From Clostridium lacusfryxellense (GTDB taxonomy: Bacteria; Bacillota; Clostridia; Clostridiales; Clostridiaceae): a stretch of 64,000 nucleotides of DNA. The stretch spans positions 1-64,000 of the forward strand of contig NZ_JAHLEB010000024.1 of NCBI RefSeq assembly GCF_018861735.1. Reading direction: 5' to 3'. The notes below the pieces were generated by a model. The model made no database searches. It saw nothing but the letters and a program-made list of their open reading frames with translations, and was not told the origin of the DNA. The translations under genes and the position numbers were made by a program. Numbering within the stretch: position 1 is the first letter of the stretch; each line of letters starts with the position of its first letter. This document shows, in pieces, positions 53,894-62,758 of this stretch.

Positions 53894-54592
53894 TGTAAAT
53901 TGTATGAATTTATAATCTCTTGATTAAATTCATATATTGGCCAGTAGTTCGAAACCTCAAATCCTGTATCGTCTTCTTCATCTTCAAAAACAATAACTTT
54001 GTACAATCCACTACCCAGGGTAGCTCTAACTTCGAATTTACCAATATTAACTGACATTTTCTCTACTAGAATAGAATTTGTTTCTAATAGGATTACATCA
54101 ACATAATAATTAGCCTTTCCAATAATATTTAGTTCTCCAACTATATTTTCAGAATCGAAGTCATATTTTAGAATATGACTCACTACAACACTTCTAGTAA
54201 TTATTCTTGCAAATTCCGTTCTATGTTTTGGTAAATCAATAAAAACGCTTCTTGCAACTTTTTCTCTCCCAAACCATGATTTAAAACGAGTTGTGTCACA
54301 TTCAAACGTATCCTGCAGTATAATCCTTTTTATTTCTTCTAACTAATACTAATTTTTCACTATTCTTAGTTTGCTGGACACTTTCATATTTTAATTGCAT
54401 AAGTAATAAATCAAGATTTATATCCTCCAAAGGAGGATTCTCTTCCTGTCGTATACGAGCATGAAGGTTATCTAAAAAATCTATATCTTTCTGTGTTATA
54501 TCAATACTACTTAATTCTTTCATTTTATTTCTAACTTCATCAAACTGCAACTCTCTCGACATATCTGCAAAATTACCTTCATAAGCCATCAA
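53881..54592 (-). pseudogene. Unrecognised protein, frameshifted in an A run
   Basis: Two open pieces (54302-54592, 96 residues; 53881-54183, 100 residues) are joined by a third frame reading ILQDTFECDTTRFKSWFGRE, then KVARSVFIDLPKHRTEFARI. Removing one A from the AAA at 54333-54335 restores one gene of about 237 residues. The first part is helical (FADMSRELQFDEVRNKMKEL), the second is strands. Family unknown. It is next to the WYL tail, so an old rearrangement is likely. Confidence 0.6.
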
Positions 54593-54922
54593 CTAAAACC
54601 CACCTCATCTTTTTAAATATAAGCTATCAAAAAATTAATTAATCAATGTATCTGTCCATTTACTTTTTTAAACTCAAGATTAAGTATATAATTAATTCCA
54701 TATATTAAAATTCGACTTCAATCTAATCAAAAAAATGACCAATACAATCTTATACATTATAAATTCTACTAAAAACAATTTAATCCTGCTATTATTGGTA
54801 AATAGATAAAAAATATACCCCAAAGCAAAACCATCATGGCCATGCTGAAATAACAATTATAAATTTATTAATTCCACCTATGTTATAATAAACCCATTCT
54901 ATCACCCCAAGGAGGCACCCCT
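54593..54922. other. Intergenic stretch, possible promoter only
   Basis: 330 AT-rich bases between divergent genes. A TATAAT at 54884-54889 is suitably placed for the plus-strand MazG-like gene but has no good -35 box. No frame or structured RNA is seen. Confidence 0.4.
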
Positions 54923-55234
54923 ATGAAAATCTACAACAAACTAGTCCGTGACAAAATCCCTGAAATTATTGGTGCTACTGGTAAACGCTTTGATGTGCAC
55001 TTTGCTAAAAAAGAAGAGCTACTCCCCTTACTTGAAACTAAATTAAATGAAGAGGTATCTGAGTATCTAGAAGATAAAAACTTAGAAGAACTTGCTGACG
55101 TTATGGAAGTTTTAATTGGACTTGCAAGTTCTCTTGGATACTCTGAGGAAGATTTATTCAACAAGAGAAACCAAAAGAAAGAAGAGCGAGGCGGCTTTAA
55201 AAAAGGCATAGTACTTGAACAAGTTTATGAATAG
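54923..55234 (+). CDS. MazG-like nucleotide pyrophosphohydrolase
   Basis: A 103-residue all-alpha NTP pyrophosphatase of the phosphoribosyl-ATP-pyrophosphohydrolase-like group. The start MKIYNKLVRDKIPEII and the metal-binding helix pair NEEVSEYLED and LEELADVMEVL (the ExxE/ExxD pattern) are intact. Such enzymes clean up non-canonical or excess nucleotides. Length agrees with the short family. AAGGAGG precedes the ATG. A terminator follows. It is a single gene. Confidence 0.85.
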   Translation: MKIYNKLVRDKIPEIIGATGKRFDVHFAKKEELLPLLETKLNEEVSEYLEDKNLEELADVMEVLIGLASSLGYSEEDLFNKRNQKKEERGGFKKGIVLEQVYE

Positions 55235-55237
55235 CTA

Positions 55238-55268
55238 AAACCCTCCATAGTTTTCTATGAAGGGTTCT
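55238..55268. terminator. Bidirectional terminator between MazG-like and helicase genes
   Basis: Arms AACCCTCCATAG/CTATGAAGGGTT with a TTTT loop. The genes on both sides point towards it. Confidence 0.75.
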
Positions 55269-55278
55269 GTTTTCATAT

Positions 55279-57786
55279 TTATTTTTCTAATTTCTCCAGT
55301 CTTTCTTTATAAAATCGTCTAGTCCTATAATCAATAATATCTTTAAAGTGGGCTATAAACACAGGGTTTTTAATGAATTCAACTAACTCATCATTTAAAC
55401 AAAAATATGATTTACCTCTATAAAAGAAATCTTCTGCTGAATTTAGAAATGCTTTTATTGGATTTTCTGAAATTCTTACATAATCCTTTTTATTAAAGTC
55501 CTTATATTTTTTAGTTGAATCATGTCTCAAAAGGTCCACTGCATTAGAGGGTTTAGCATAAAAGTTTTTAAAACTTAGAAAAATCATTTCTTCATCTATT
55601 TTTAATTTTATATTCCCACTATTATAAAAAGCTAAGAGTAATGGCATTTTATAAGTCTTGGTCATTGAGGTTTTTTCAATATTATTTAAGAATTCATGAG
55701 CCTTTGTGTTTAAAAATAGTTTCTCTTCATCTGAAATCTCATTTATCTTATTTAGAAATCCTAAATAATCATTAAAAATATTTAGTTTTCCTCTAGATCT
55801 AATTACATTGTATAGGTCATCATCCAAATAAGTATACATTTCAAGCCTACTTGGTCTAGCTTTTAAGTCTTCTTTTATTCTATTAAATTCATCCACCAGT
55901 AAATCAAATATCTTCTTTTGCTGCTGCATCATCTTCTTGAATATATCAATAACTCCAAGATCAAAATCCACTATACAATCATCTGGATATTCTTCCTCTG
56001 TAGGTAATTTACCTTTTTTAGACTTCTCCTGTGTATCCTTAAAATTGCCACTTAAAAAATATGGAATCAAGTTAGCCTTTTTATAGTTCCCTATAAAGTC
56101 TAGAATATTAACATACTTCTTGTCCTTATACTTTCTTAACCCTCTTCCAAGTTGTTGAAGAAAAATAGTTGGAGATTCTGTGGGTCTTAAAAATAAAATC
56201 ATATCTATTTCAGGAATATCTAATCCCTCATTAAACATATCCACAGAAAATATAATGTTTAGTTCTCCCTCTTTTAACTTATCTACCGCTTCACGTCTAT
56301 CCATAGAGAACTCTGACTGCTCCCCACTTACTACTGTGCAAGCCTTTATTCCATTTTCATTGAAATATTTGCTCATATACTCTGCATGTCGTTTGCTGGC
56401 ACAGAACCCTAAAGCTCTTTTACTATTATATTTTTTATAATGTTTTAGAATTAAATCAGCACGTTTATTAATCATTAATGCTTTTTCTAATTCTTCCTCA
56501 TCATATCTACCATTTCTAAATGATATCTCTTCATAATTTGTATCGTCAAAAAATCCATAAAATCTAAATGGAACAAGCCACCCTTTATCTATGGCACCTT
56601 TAAGTCTTACTTCATAAACAACATTATAATCACAAAGAGCAAATACATCTTTGTTGTCCATTCGCTCTGGAGTTGCAGTAAGTCCTAAAAGAAACTTTGG
56701 AGTAAAATATTCTAATATGTTTCCATAATTACCTGCAGCTGCATGATGAAATTCATCTATTATAATATAATCAAACTCATCCTTTTTAAAATATTCCTCA
56801 CACAGATACTTTTTTTGTCCCAGAGTTTGAACCGTAGCAAATACTACATCGCAATTAGTTTCTTTATTTTTGCCACTAAAAAATCCAATCTTAATGTTAG
56901 GCTTAATATTTCTAAATGATGTTTCTGCTTGATTTAATATTTCTTCTCTATGGGCTACAAATAAAATCTTATTAAATTCCAACGAATCAAAAGCTGCTAA
57001 ATAAGTTTTACCTATACCTGTTGCTGCAACCACTAATCCTTTATCTAAGCCCTCTTCTCTACATTTCTTCAGCTCGTATAGGGCTTCAATCTGTGCTCCT
57101 CTAGGCTCATACATTGGGATAACCTTACCAAACTCTTCTTTGCCATCTTCTGGTGTTTCGAAAGCATTAAATATTTTAGGTCTTTTCCACACTGATGAAT
57201 AACGCCTCATCTCATCATCATCAATAATTATAGAATGATTCAAAAATAAGTCTTCGAAGACATTTTTAAAATGTGTAAAATCCTCTAAGTTTTTATTCTT
57301 ATTTAATCTATAATTCCATTCAATGCCACTAGTTAATGCTGAATTAGACATATTAGAAGATCCTATAAAAACATCTCCATCTCCTTCATACTCAAATATG
57401 TATGACTTAGGATGAAATGATTTATTAGCAATATTATAAAACCTTAAATCTACTTTATCTCCTAGAGCATCCTTTACTAAATATAAAGCTTGAGGTTGAG
57501 TGATATTAAGATAGTTTCCTGTTAAAATTCTTATTCTTACGCCACTTACCGCAACCTGTATTAAATCATTAATAAGCAGTTTTACTCCTGACTCCATTAG
57601 AAACCCTACTATAATATCTATTGTCTTTGCCCTTTTTAATGATGCTTTTAATTTGGGAAGTAAATAATCCTTGTCTCCCGTAGAGCAGTTTGAATCATAA
57701 TCTAGAGTGGCCTCTTTAAATGCTAAAGAATCACTTGTTATTATTCCTTTATTAATAATATCTACGTCAACCAATATTCCCAACAC
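55279..57786 (-). CDS. PLD-like and SF2 DEAD/DEAH helicase protein
   Basis: An 835-residue protein. The N-terminal 190 residues hold one HKD-type nuclease motif (FHPKSYIFE, then GSSNMSNSAL, about 125-150). A superfamily 2 helicase follows: motif I AATGIGKT (about 257), II IDEFHHA (about 342), III LTATPER (about 370), VI QQLGRGLRK (about 543). The C-terminal 280 residues are helical and like those of DUF3427-type restriction-associated helicases. Such enzymes belong to nuclease-helicase defence or repair systems. No methylase is nearby. The GTG start overlaps the 193-residue gene by 20 bases. Confidence 0.82.
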   Translation of the reverse strand: MLGILVDVDIINKGIITSDSLAFKEATLDYDSNCSTGDKDYLLPKLKASLKRAKTIDIIVGFLMESGVKLLINDLIQVAVSGVRIRILTGNYLNITQPQALYLVKDALGDKVDLRFYNIANKSFHPKSYIFEYEGDGDVFIGSSNMSNSALTSGIEWNYRLNKNKNLEDFTHFKNVFEDLFLNHSIIIDDDEMRRYSSVWKRPKIFNAFETPEDGKEEFGKVIPMYEPRGAQIEALYELKKCREEGLDKGLVVAATGIGKTYLAAFDSLEFNKILFVAHREEILNQAETSFRNIKPNIKIGFFSGKNKETNCDVVFATVQTLGQKKYLCEEYFKKDEFDYIIIDEFHHAAAGNYGNILEYFTPKFLLGLTATPERMDNKDVFALCDYNVVYEVRLKGAIDKGWLVPFRFYGFFDDTNYEEISFRNGRYDEEELEKALMINKRADLILKHYKKYNSKRALGFCASKRHAEYMSKYFNENGIKACTVVSGEQSEFSMDRREAVDKLKEGELNIIFSVDMFNEGLDIPEIDMILFLRPTESPTIFLQQLGRGLRKYKDKKYVNILDFIGNYKKANLIPYFLSGNFKDTQEKSKKGKLPTEEEYPDDCIVDFDLGVIDIFKKMMQQQKKIFDLLVDEFNRIKEDLKARPSRLEMYTYLDDDLYNVIRSRGKLNIFNDYLGFLNKINEISDEEKLFLNTKAHEFLNNIEKTSMTKTYKMPLLLAFYNSGNIKLKIDEEMIFLSFKNFYAKPSNAVDLLRHDSTKKYKDFNKKDYVRISENPIKAFLNSAEDFFYRGKSYFCLNDELVEFIKNPVFIAHFKDIIDYRTRRFYKERLEKLEK

Positions 57787-58339
57787 CTTTCATAAATACC
57801 AAATGAACATTAGGATTACCCTTTAGCGCTAGCAATGATACCTCTGCAAAAACACTATTTGGAATAATGTCACTTACTAATAATTTAACCTCACCTTGAG
57901 CTTGCTGTGCAAACCTTTTTTCTAGCTCTTCCCAAATCTCGTGGGCTTGTTCATGATTAATAACTCCACCAGGTTTAAACAGATTTTCATTTTCCATCTG
58001 TCTTCCACCTATAGTAGATTCAAGTGATCCCGCCACCGCCGCAACTGAGCTATCATTATAATCTGGTATAAAACCTGTAGGACTTATGTTCCACTGGAGT
58101 TTTCTATTCCAAGGAATTAATTTTATATAACTGATTATTTCTTTGTAACTGTTTTTTGCCCAATCGGGAGCACAGTTCTTCCACGATTCTTCATCCGGTA
58201 GATATACCAAATCAGCAGTACCTACCATGGGTTCTATACCAAATATAATAGCTTTATCTCCCTGCGTATACTTAATAAATCTCCATCCCATAACTGCTTT
58301 TTTATCTTTTCCTTTGAAAATTCTATTAAACAATCCCAT
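57767..58339 (-). CDS. Unrecognised protein coupled to the PLD-helicase
   Basis: A 190-residue soluble protein. It starts MGLFNRIFKGKDKKAVMGWR and contains LVYLPDEESWKNCAPDWAKN and an alpha/beta end with EVSLLALKGNPNVHLVFMKG. The start follows GATGGAG, the reading frame's first GTG being too close. Its stop lies inside the helicase gene's first codons. I do not recognise the family. Its first 23 codons are present again, cut short, at 60282-60350. That indicates a past duplication of this gene or of its leader. Confidence 0.6.
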   Translation of the reverse strand: MGLFNRIFKGKDKKAVMGWRFIKYTQGDKAIIFGIEPMVGTADLVYLPDEESWKNCAPDWAKNSYKEIISYIKLIPWNRKLQWNISPTGFIPDYNDSSVAAVAGSLESTIGGRQMENENLFKPGGVINHEQAHEIWEELEKRFAQQAQGEVKLLVSDIIPNSVFAEVSLLALKGNPNVHLVFMKGVGNIG

Positions 58340-58392
58340 ATGAACCACTCCATCCTCTAAATCTTTTTTTATTTCTTTTAACGTTTGTTAAT
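58268..58392. repeat. 125-bp duplicated gene start, copy 1
   Basis: This stretch covers the ribosome binding site, upstream region and first 23 codons of the 190-residue gene. It recurs with few changes at 60279-60403, 2011 bases away in the same orientation. Confidence 0.85.
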
Positions 58393-58626
58393 TCCCTCCG
58401 TCATACCATCCATATTTATAGTCTTCATAATTATAAGAAAATTCTTCTTCATACTCAATTATTCTATTTACACTACCAAATCTACGTGCCTCGGCAAAGC
58501 CATCAATTATTCTAATGTCTCCTTCTTTTGCACCCAAGGTTTGGTTACTTCCTATGGATAATAACACTGACTTAATAAGTTTTAATCCCAACCTATGCAT
58601 GTCTGCTTTTTTAAAATATCACTCAT
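58388..58626 (-). pseudogene. Small unrecognised protein, frameshifted near its start
   Basis: The open piece 58388-58600 (70 residues; GLKLIKSVLLSIGSNQTLGA, then EEFSYNYEDYKYGW) begins at an ATG with no binding site. The frame in front of it, restored by one extra A in the six-A run (58607-58612), reads MSDILKKADMHRLGL from an ATG at 58626 that has a site-like GGTAGG. The gene would be about 78 residues. It ends within the 125-bp duplicated segment and may share an operon with the helicase. Confidence 0.55.
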
Positions 58627-58984
58627 GCCTACCAACTTTACTAATTTGTACCAATTATATCATATATCTTATTTTATTTTCACGGCTCTAAAAAGTCCTA
58701 TTCAATAGTATTTATATTCTTAAGAGATTATGGCTACTATAAAAATGAATCATGGCAGTAGATATAAAGAGGGATTCTTTAATATTGGAGAAATGGGAAA
58801 GTGGAATTAATATTTGAATTGAACCCAAATAAAAAATCATCTAAAATTTAAATGATTTTTTAGTATTATTATAAGATATATTATTTCACTTCAAAATTTG
58901 TTATACTTAGTTGAATTAAAATACTATAAGATTTGATGGAATAGATAAAAATCAGACAATATATTTTTATAAAGGAGACAAATT
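58627..58984. other. Intergenic stretch with a terminator-like stem
   Basis: A stem AAAAAATCAT/ATGATTTTTT at 58831-58861 has flanking A and T runs. Before it, about 60 plus-strand bases could encode a 21-codon peptide from ATGAATCATGGC without a site. Nothing more is supported. Confidence 0.4.
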
Positions 58985-59482
58985 ATGTACTCATCACAAT
59001 ACTTTATTGACACATTAAATATGGAACCTCATCCTGAAGGTGGTTTTTACAAAAGTAGCTTTGACTCTTGTGAAAACATTAGTTCAAATGAATTAAGAAC
59101 AAAATTTGAGGGTGAAAGAATACTTTGGACTAGTATTTATTTTTTATTAAGAGATGGAGAAATTTCCAGTTTTCATAGATTGAAATCAGATGAAATGTGG
59201 TACTATCATGCCGGTTCTCCTCTTTCAATATATATGATAAGTCCAAAGGGAGAACTTATTACAAGGCAACTAGGTCTTAATATAAAAAATGGAGAAGTCC
59301 CACAATTCCTAGTACCTAAGAATTATATCTTCGGTTCTGCTATGAATAGCTCAGGTTACTCTCTTGTTGGCTGCAATGTATGCCCTGGATTTGACTTTAA
59401 AGACTTTGAAATATTTGAAAGACCAGTTCTTTTAAATGAGTACCCACAATATAAAGATATAATACTTAAGCTTACAAAATAG
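58985..59482 (+). CDS. DUF985 cupin-fold protein
   Basis: A 165-residue single-domain cupin. The opening YFIDTLNMEPHPEGGFYKSS, then TSIYFLLRDGEISSFHRLKS, DEMWYYHAGSPLSIYMISP and GCNVCPGFDFKDFEIF match DUF985, where a metal-binding site with HxxxxxE-like residues is seen. The enzymatic activity of the family is not established. AAGGAGA precedes the ATG. It stands alone with a promoter-like AT-rich region in front. Confidence 0.85.
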   Translation: MYSSQYFIDTLNMEPHPEGGFYKSSFDSCENISSNELRTKFEGERILWTSIYFLLRDGEISSFHRLKSDEMWYYHAGSPLSIYMISPKGELITRQLGLNIKNGEVPQFLVPKNYIFGSAMNSSGYSLVGCNVCPGFDFKDFEIFERPVLLNEYPQYKDIILKLTK

Positions 59483-59596
59483 ATATTGCTATGTATTAGT
59501 GTAAAATAAGCATACAGCATCTTTTACACATGAATACCGGCAACTGCAGTTTCATAGAAATTTTATGCTTTTTCATTCCATCAAAAATACTTTGTT

Positions 59597-60259
59597 TTAA
59601 TGGATTGCTGACATATATCTGTTATATAAATTTGAGCATTCTTCAATGCATTCCAAATATAAATTTCTAATTCCTTCATTAAGAGATAATTTTATATAAC
59701 TTTCATTCTCCAATATCGCTCTAATAGGTTTCATTTCATTATAATACCCATAATCGCTCTTTTGAGTTAAAAGTGTTTTATACTTTTCTAATATTATTTT
59801 ATAACTAAGATCAATTAAGCGATATTCACATTTAGCTAATTCAAAGTTATAAAATCTACTTATTTCTTCAGAAAGGAAATCTCCACCATTTGTTTCATTA
59901 ATCTTAAAAAAAGTTCTAGATGCCGGTGAAAAGTAACGATATTCATTTTCATAAACTTCTTTAGTAATACGCAATATATGCCAACCCATAACCTCATGAT
60001 AACGAGTTCCTAATGCATATCCCTCACTTGAAATCATCTTTTGATTAAGTTTTAATAAATGATTAAAGATTGCAACATTTGTTTCTCTTTGTGCAATACT
60101 TGTCATTGAGCACCAACATATATAGTTATTATCTAGTCTCCCTAAAATACAACATTCCTTCTCTGGGCTAATATATATTTCAAAAGTAATATCTTTTTTA
60201 TCTATTTCATAATTGGGTATTATATTATTTTTTTGGGTAACCAAATTATATTTTTCCAT
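59597..60259 (-). CDS. Unrecognised protein next to the duplicated start
   Basis: A protein of about 220 residues. The longer open frame starts at 60364, but its first 35 codons are an out-of-frame reading of the duplicated segment, so the ATG at 60259 (MEKYNLVTQKNNIIPNYEID), with AGAGGAG 13 bases upstream, is preferred. The body has strands ITFEIYISPEKECCILGRLD and helices (NLYLECIEECSNLYNRYM). I cannot assign it. The duplicated copy in front supplies its promoter and a short, in-frame-terminated leader peptide. Confidence 0.6.
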   Translation of the reverse strand: MEKYNLVTQKNNIIPNYEIDKKDITFEIYISPEKECCILGRLDNNYICWCSMTSIAQRETNVAIFNHLLKLNQKMISSEGYALGTRYHEVMGWHILRITKEVYENEYRYFSPASRTFFKINETNGGDFLSEEISRFYNFELAKCEYRLIDLSYKIILEKYKTLLTQKSDYGYYNEMKPIRAILENESYIKLSLNEGIRNLYLECIEECSNLYNRYMSAIH

Positions 60260-60278
60260 ATTATTTATTGCATCTCCT

Positions 60279-60403
60279 CTACTTAATAAATCTCCATCCA
60301 ATAATTGCTTTTTTATCTTTTCCTTTGAAAATCCAATTAAACAATCCCATATGAACCACTCCATCCTCTAAATATTTTTTTATTTCTTTTAACGTTTGTT
60401 AAT
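60279..60403. repeat. 125-bp duplicated gene start, copy 2
   Basis: Near-identical to 58268-58392. The correct frame reads MGLFNWIFKGKDKKAIIGWR and FIK, then TAG, a truncated copy of the first 23 codons of the gene at 58339. The next gene's start follows 22 bases on. Confidence 0.85.
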
Positions 60404-60833
60404 ATATATATAATTTTGGTTTCACGGCATTGTATATTTTAAAGGATTGTAGCTCTATAATATAGAATAAGATAATTAAGCAAGTATTTTGTGTCGTGCT
60501 CGTACTATTATGATGCAAATGACAGATATAAACTATGAATAGTGGGAGGGTATAGTATACGTTAAGCCTCTAAATATAAAGGAAAATAAAGTTGTTATAA
60601 TCTTATCTAAAGTAGGCTTTGGAGGGAATATAGTTTTATTTATATGCTCTATATTAATTATTATTGGATTTGGTATTATACCTTAATTTATGGTAATTAT
60701 GTTATAGTTAAATATATATTATATGACGAACTTGTAATTTATGTCGAACGTTTAATTGTTTGAAAAACATATAGTTAATCTTTATTTGAAACTGTGAACT
60801 TATGATTATTTATATATGGGAAAGGTGTAAAAT
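60404..60833. other. Intergenic stretch with a membrane-protein remnant
   Basis: On the plus strand at 60548-60686, a frame without start codon reads VYVKPLNIKENKVVIILSKV, then a hydrophobic GFGGNIVLFICSILIIIGFG, then a stop. It may be a decayed small membrane protein. No other signal. Confidence 0.4.
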
Positions 60834-61199
60834 ATGAATTGGACAAAAACTCTTAAAATAATTTCAAATGCTGTTTATACTGTTGGTGTAGTTATTGTTT
60901 TATGTTTGGCAACCTTCAGCATTTTCGGGACGAGTGAACCTATTAACTCTACAGCTATGATTCCCTTCACTTGGAAAGAACAGGCTTTTATCTGGCTTGC
61001 TGTAGGAACCGTTCCCATGACTTTGGCTTGCATGGCGGTTTACAAATTTAATGCTATAAAGAGCAACACACACAAAAGGCGAAATTTTATTTTCATCTTT
61101 TTTCCAGGATTTATTTGCTCCGCTTGTGCACTGTTCTTGATTGGTGTGATAATTGTAGGTATGATAAATACTTTTCTATTTCAAGGGAAGTTGATTTGA
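60834..61199 (+). CDS. Small membrane protein of 121 residues
   Basis: Three hydrophobic helices are seen: AVYTVGVVIVLCLATFSIF near the N-terminus, FIWLAVGTVPMTLACMAVY and ICSACALFLIGVIIVGMINT. The loop between the second and third is basic (KSNTHKRRNF), placing it in the cytosol. GGGAAAGGTG before the ATG is the likely ribosome site. I do not recognise the family. It is separated from the ATPase gene by 247 bases, so co-transcription is not certain. Confidence 0.65.
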   Translation: MNWTKTLKIISNAVYTVGVVIVLCLATFSIFGTSEPINSTAMIPFTWKEQAFIWLAVGTVPMTLACMAVYKFNAIKSNTHKRRNFIFIFFPGFICSACALFLIGVIIVGMINTFLFQGKLI

Positions 61200-61352
61200 T
61201 TTTGTCGCTAATGAACATTATGTATAGACAAGTTATTTTGCATTCTCTATACATTCTTCATGGGTGAGTTTTGGAATAGTGCTAATTTGAAGTGCGGTAG
61301 TTTGCTATATGCAAAATGGTGTTAGATACACGGTTATTTATTAATTCTAATA

Positions 61353-61379
61353 TCTACGAAGTCTACGAAGTCTACGAAG
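61353..61379. repeat. Three tandem copies of a 9-base unit
   Basis: TCTACGAAG is repeated three times without interruption, 60 to 90 bases before the ATPase start. Confidence 0.85.
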
Positions 61380-61446
61380 TTGTGACTCTTTAGTAAACTA
61401 TGACGTCTTCTAGCTATTATTATTTATACTTTTGGAGGGATGATAA

Positions 61447-62181
61447 ATGAGCTTAATGAAATGTAATCAATATTTAAGACATGTTGAATTATGTAGAGAA
61501 CGAATACAATCATTCTCTGAATATCCATATTGCTTACCAGCTATAAAGGATTTATCCATATTGGAATTTCATGATAAAGTAACATTTATTGTAGGAGAAA
61601 ATGGTACTGGTAAATCAACAATACTTGAAGGCATTGCGGTAGCATATGGTTTTAACCCAGAAGGTGGAACTAGAAATTTTAATTTTTCAACAAATGATAC
61701 CCATTCAGATTTACATAAAAATCTTAAATTAGTTAAAGGAGTTAAAAGACCCAATGATGGTTTTTTCTTAAGAGCAGAAAGCTTCTATAATATGGCTACA
61801 AATATAGACAATACAGGTGCCTCTGGCTCATATGGAGGAATTTCCTTACATTCACAATCTCATGGGGAATCTTTTTTATCAGTTATTAGGAATAGATTTA
61901 GTGGACATGGTTTATATATTTTAGATGAACCAGAGGCTGCATTGTCACCCTCAAGACAAATGTCTTTGCTAGTTTTTATGGATGAATTAATAAAGCAAGG
62001 CTCCCAATTTATAATAGCTACTCATTCACCTATAATAATGGCTTATCCAGATTCAATAGTTTATGAATTAAATGATGGTATAAAAGAAGTTAATTACAAG
62101 GATACGCAGCATTATAAGATTACGAAAGCATTTCTTGAGAATCCTGAACGAATGCTAAAAACACTTTTGTTTGAAGAATAA
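61447..62181 (+). CDS. ABC-type/RecF-like AAA ATPase
   Basis: A 244-residue stand-alone ATPase. Walker A GENGTGKST is at about residue 50, the signature region HSQSHGESFLS at about 140, Walker B LYILDEPEAALS at about 156, and the switch histidine in ATHSP at about 192. It is short for the SMC-like group and has no coiled-coil arms, like the widespread chromosomal AAA_23/ABC-like proteins of unknown job. It may energise a transport or toxin-handling process, but no membrane partner is adjacent. GGAGGGATG precedes the start. A lipoprotein gene follows 21 bases on. Confidence 0.82.
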   Translation: MSLMKCNQYLRHVELCRERIQSFSEYPYCLPAIKDLSILEFHDKVTFIVGENGTGKSTILEGIAVAYGFNPEGGTRNFNFSTNDTHSDLHKNLKLVKGVKRPNDGFFLRAESFYNMATNIDNTGASGSYGGISLHSQSHGESFLSVIRNRFSGHGLYILDEPEAALSPSRQMSLLVFMDELIKQGSQFIIATHSPIIMAYPDSIVYELNDGIKEVNYKDTQHYKITKAFLENPERMLKTLLFEE

Positions 62182-62202
62182 ATTAATTATTGGGGGTGTA
62201 TT

Positions 62203-62694
62203 TTGGGTTATAAAAAGAATTGGTTATTAATTTCACTATTAGCTTTAGTTTTTATGATTACATCTTGTTCTAGTGGTCTAAATTTTAGCACAATTGCAGG
62301 ACAATTCTCCAAAACAACTGATAAGATAGCCGTTGAATATAATAATAAATCAGCTAAGGACTTTTATGCTTCACTTGATTTTGATTTAACAGAAGGTAAA
62401 GTTGAGTGGGAAATTGTTAATTCTAAAAATGATCCTGTTTTTAAAGGTTATATACTTTATGAGAATGGGAAGACATATAGGGAACTAACTTATCCACTAA
62501 ATTATATGAATGGTGATTTAAATAGCAAAGAAGAAGTTCTGAATGGTGTAGATGTAAATGGTAATAAAATACTAGACTTTGCTTATCTTCAATTTGATAC
62601 AAGTATATCTGGTAAGTACAACCTTAAATTAAATCCAATAAATGCAGTGGGAACTTATAAATTGGTATGGAGTGATAAATTACCACGAAAATGA
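62203..62694 (+). CDS. Putative lipoprotein
   Basis: A 163-residue protein with a signal-peptide helix (LLISLLALVFMITSC) and a lipobox ITSC, so it should be anchored outside the membrane. The mature part is strand-rich (FYASLDFDLTEGKVEWEIVN, FKGYILYENGKTYREL, SGKYNLKLNPINAVGTYKLV), like a small beta-sandwich. The TTG start follows GGGGGTG. It is 21 bases from the ATPase gene, probably an operon. The function is unknown. Confidence 0.75.
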   Translation: MGYKKNWLLISLLALVFMITSCSSGLNFSTIAGQFSKTTDKIAVEYNNKSAKDFYASLDFDLTEGKVEWEIVNSKNDPVFKGYILYENGKTYRELTYPLNYMNGDLNSKEEVLNGVDVNGNKILDFAYLQFDTSISGKYNLKLNPINAVGTYKLVWSDKLPRK

Positions 62695-62758
62695 TACATG
62701 GATTTAATTGGTATAAGTTTACAATATGCAAAAATTTTGCCTTCTTTTATATATATTC

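Noticed and set aside
57767-58339. SseB-family assignment for the 190-residue protein
   Set aside because: Only a vague resemblance in the C-terminal strands, not enough to name a family.
61353-61379. CRISPR-like repeat
   Set aside because: Only 9-base units with no spacers between them.
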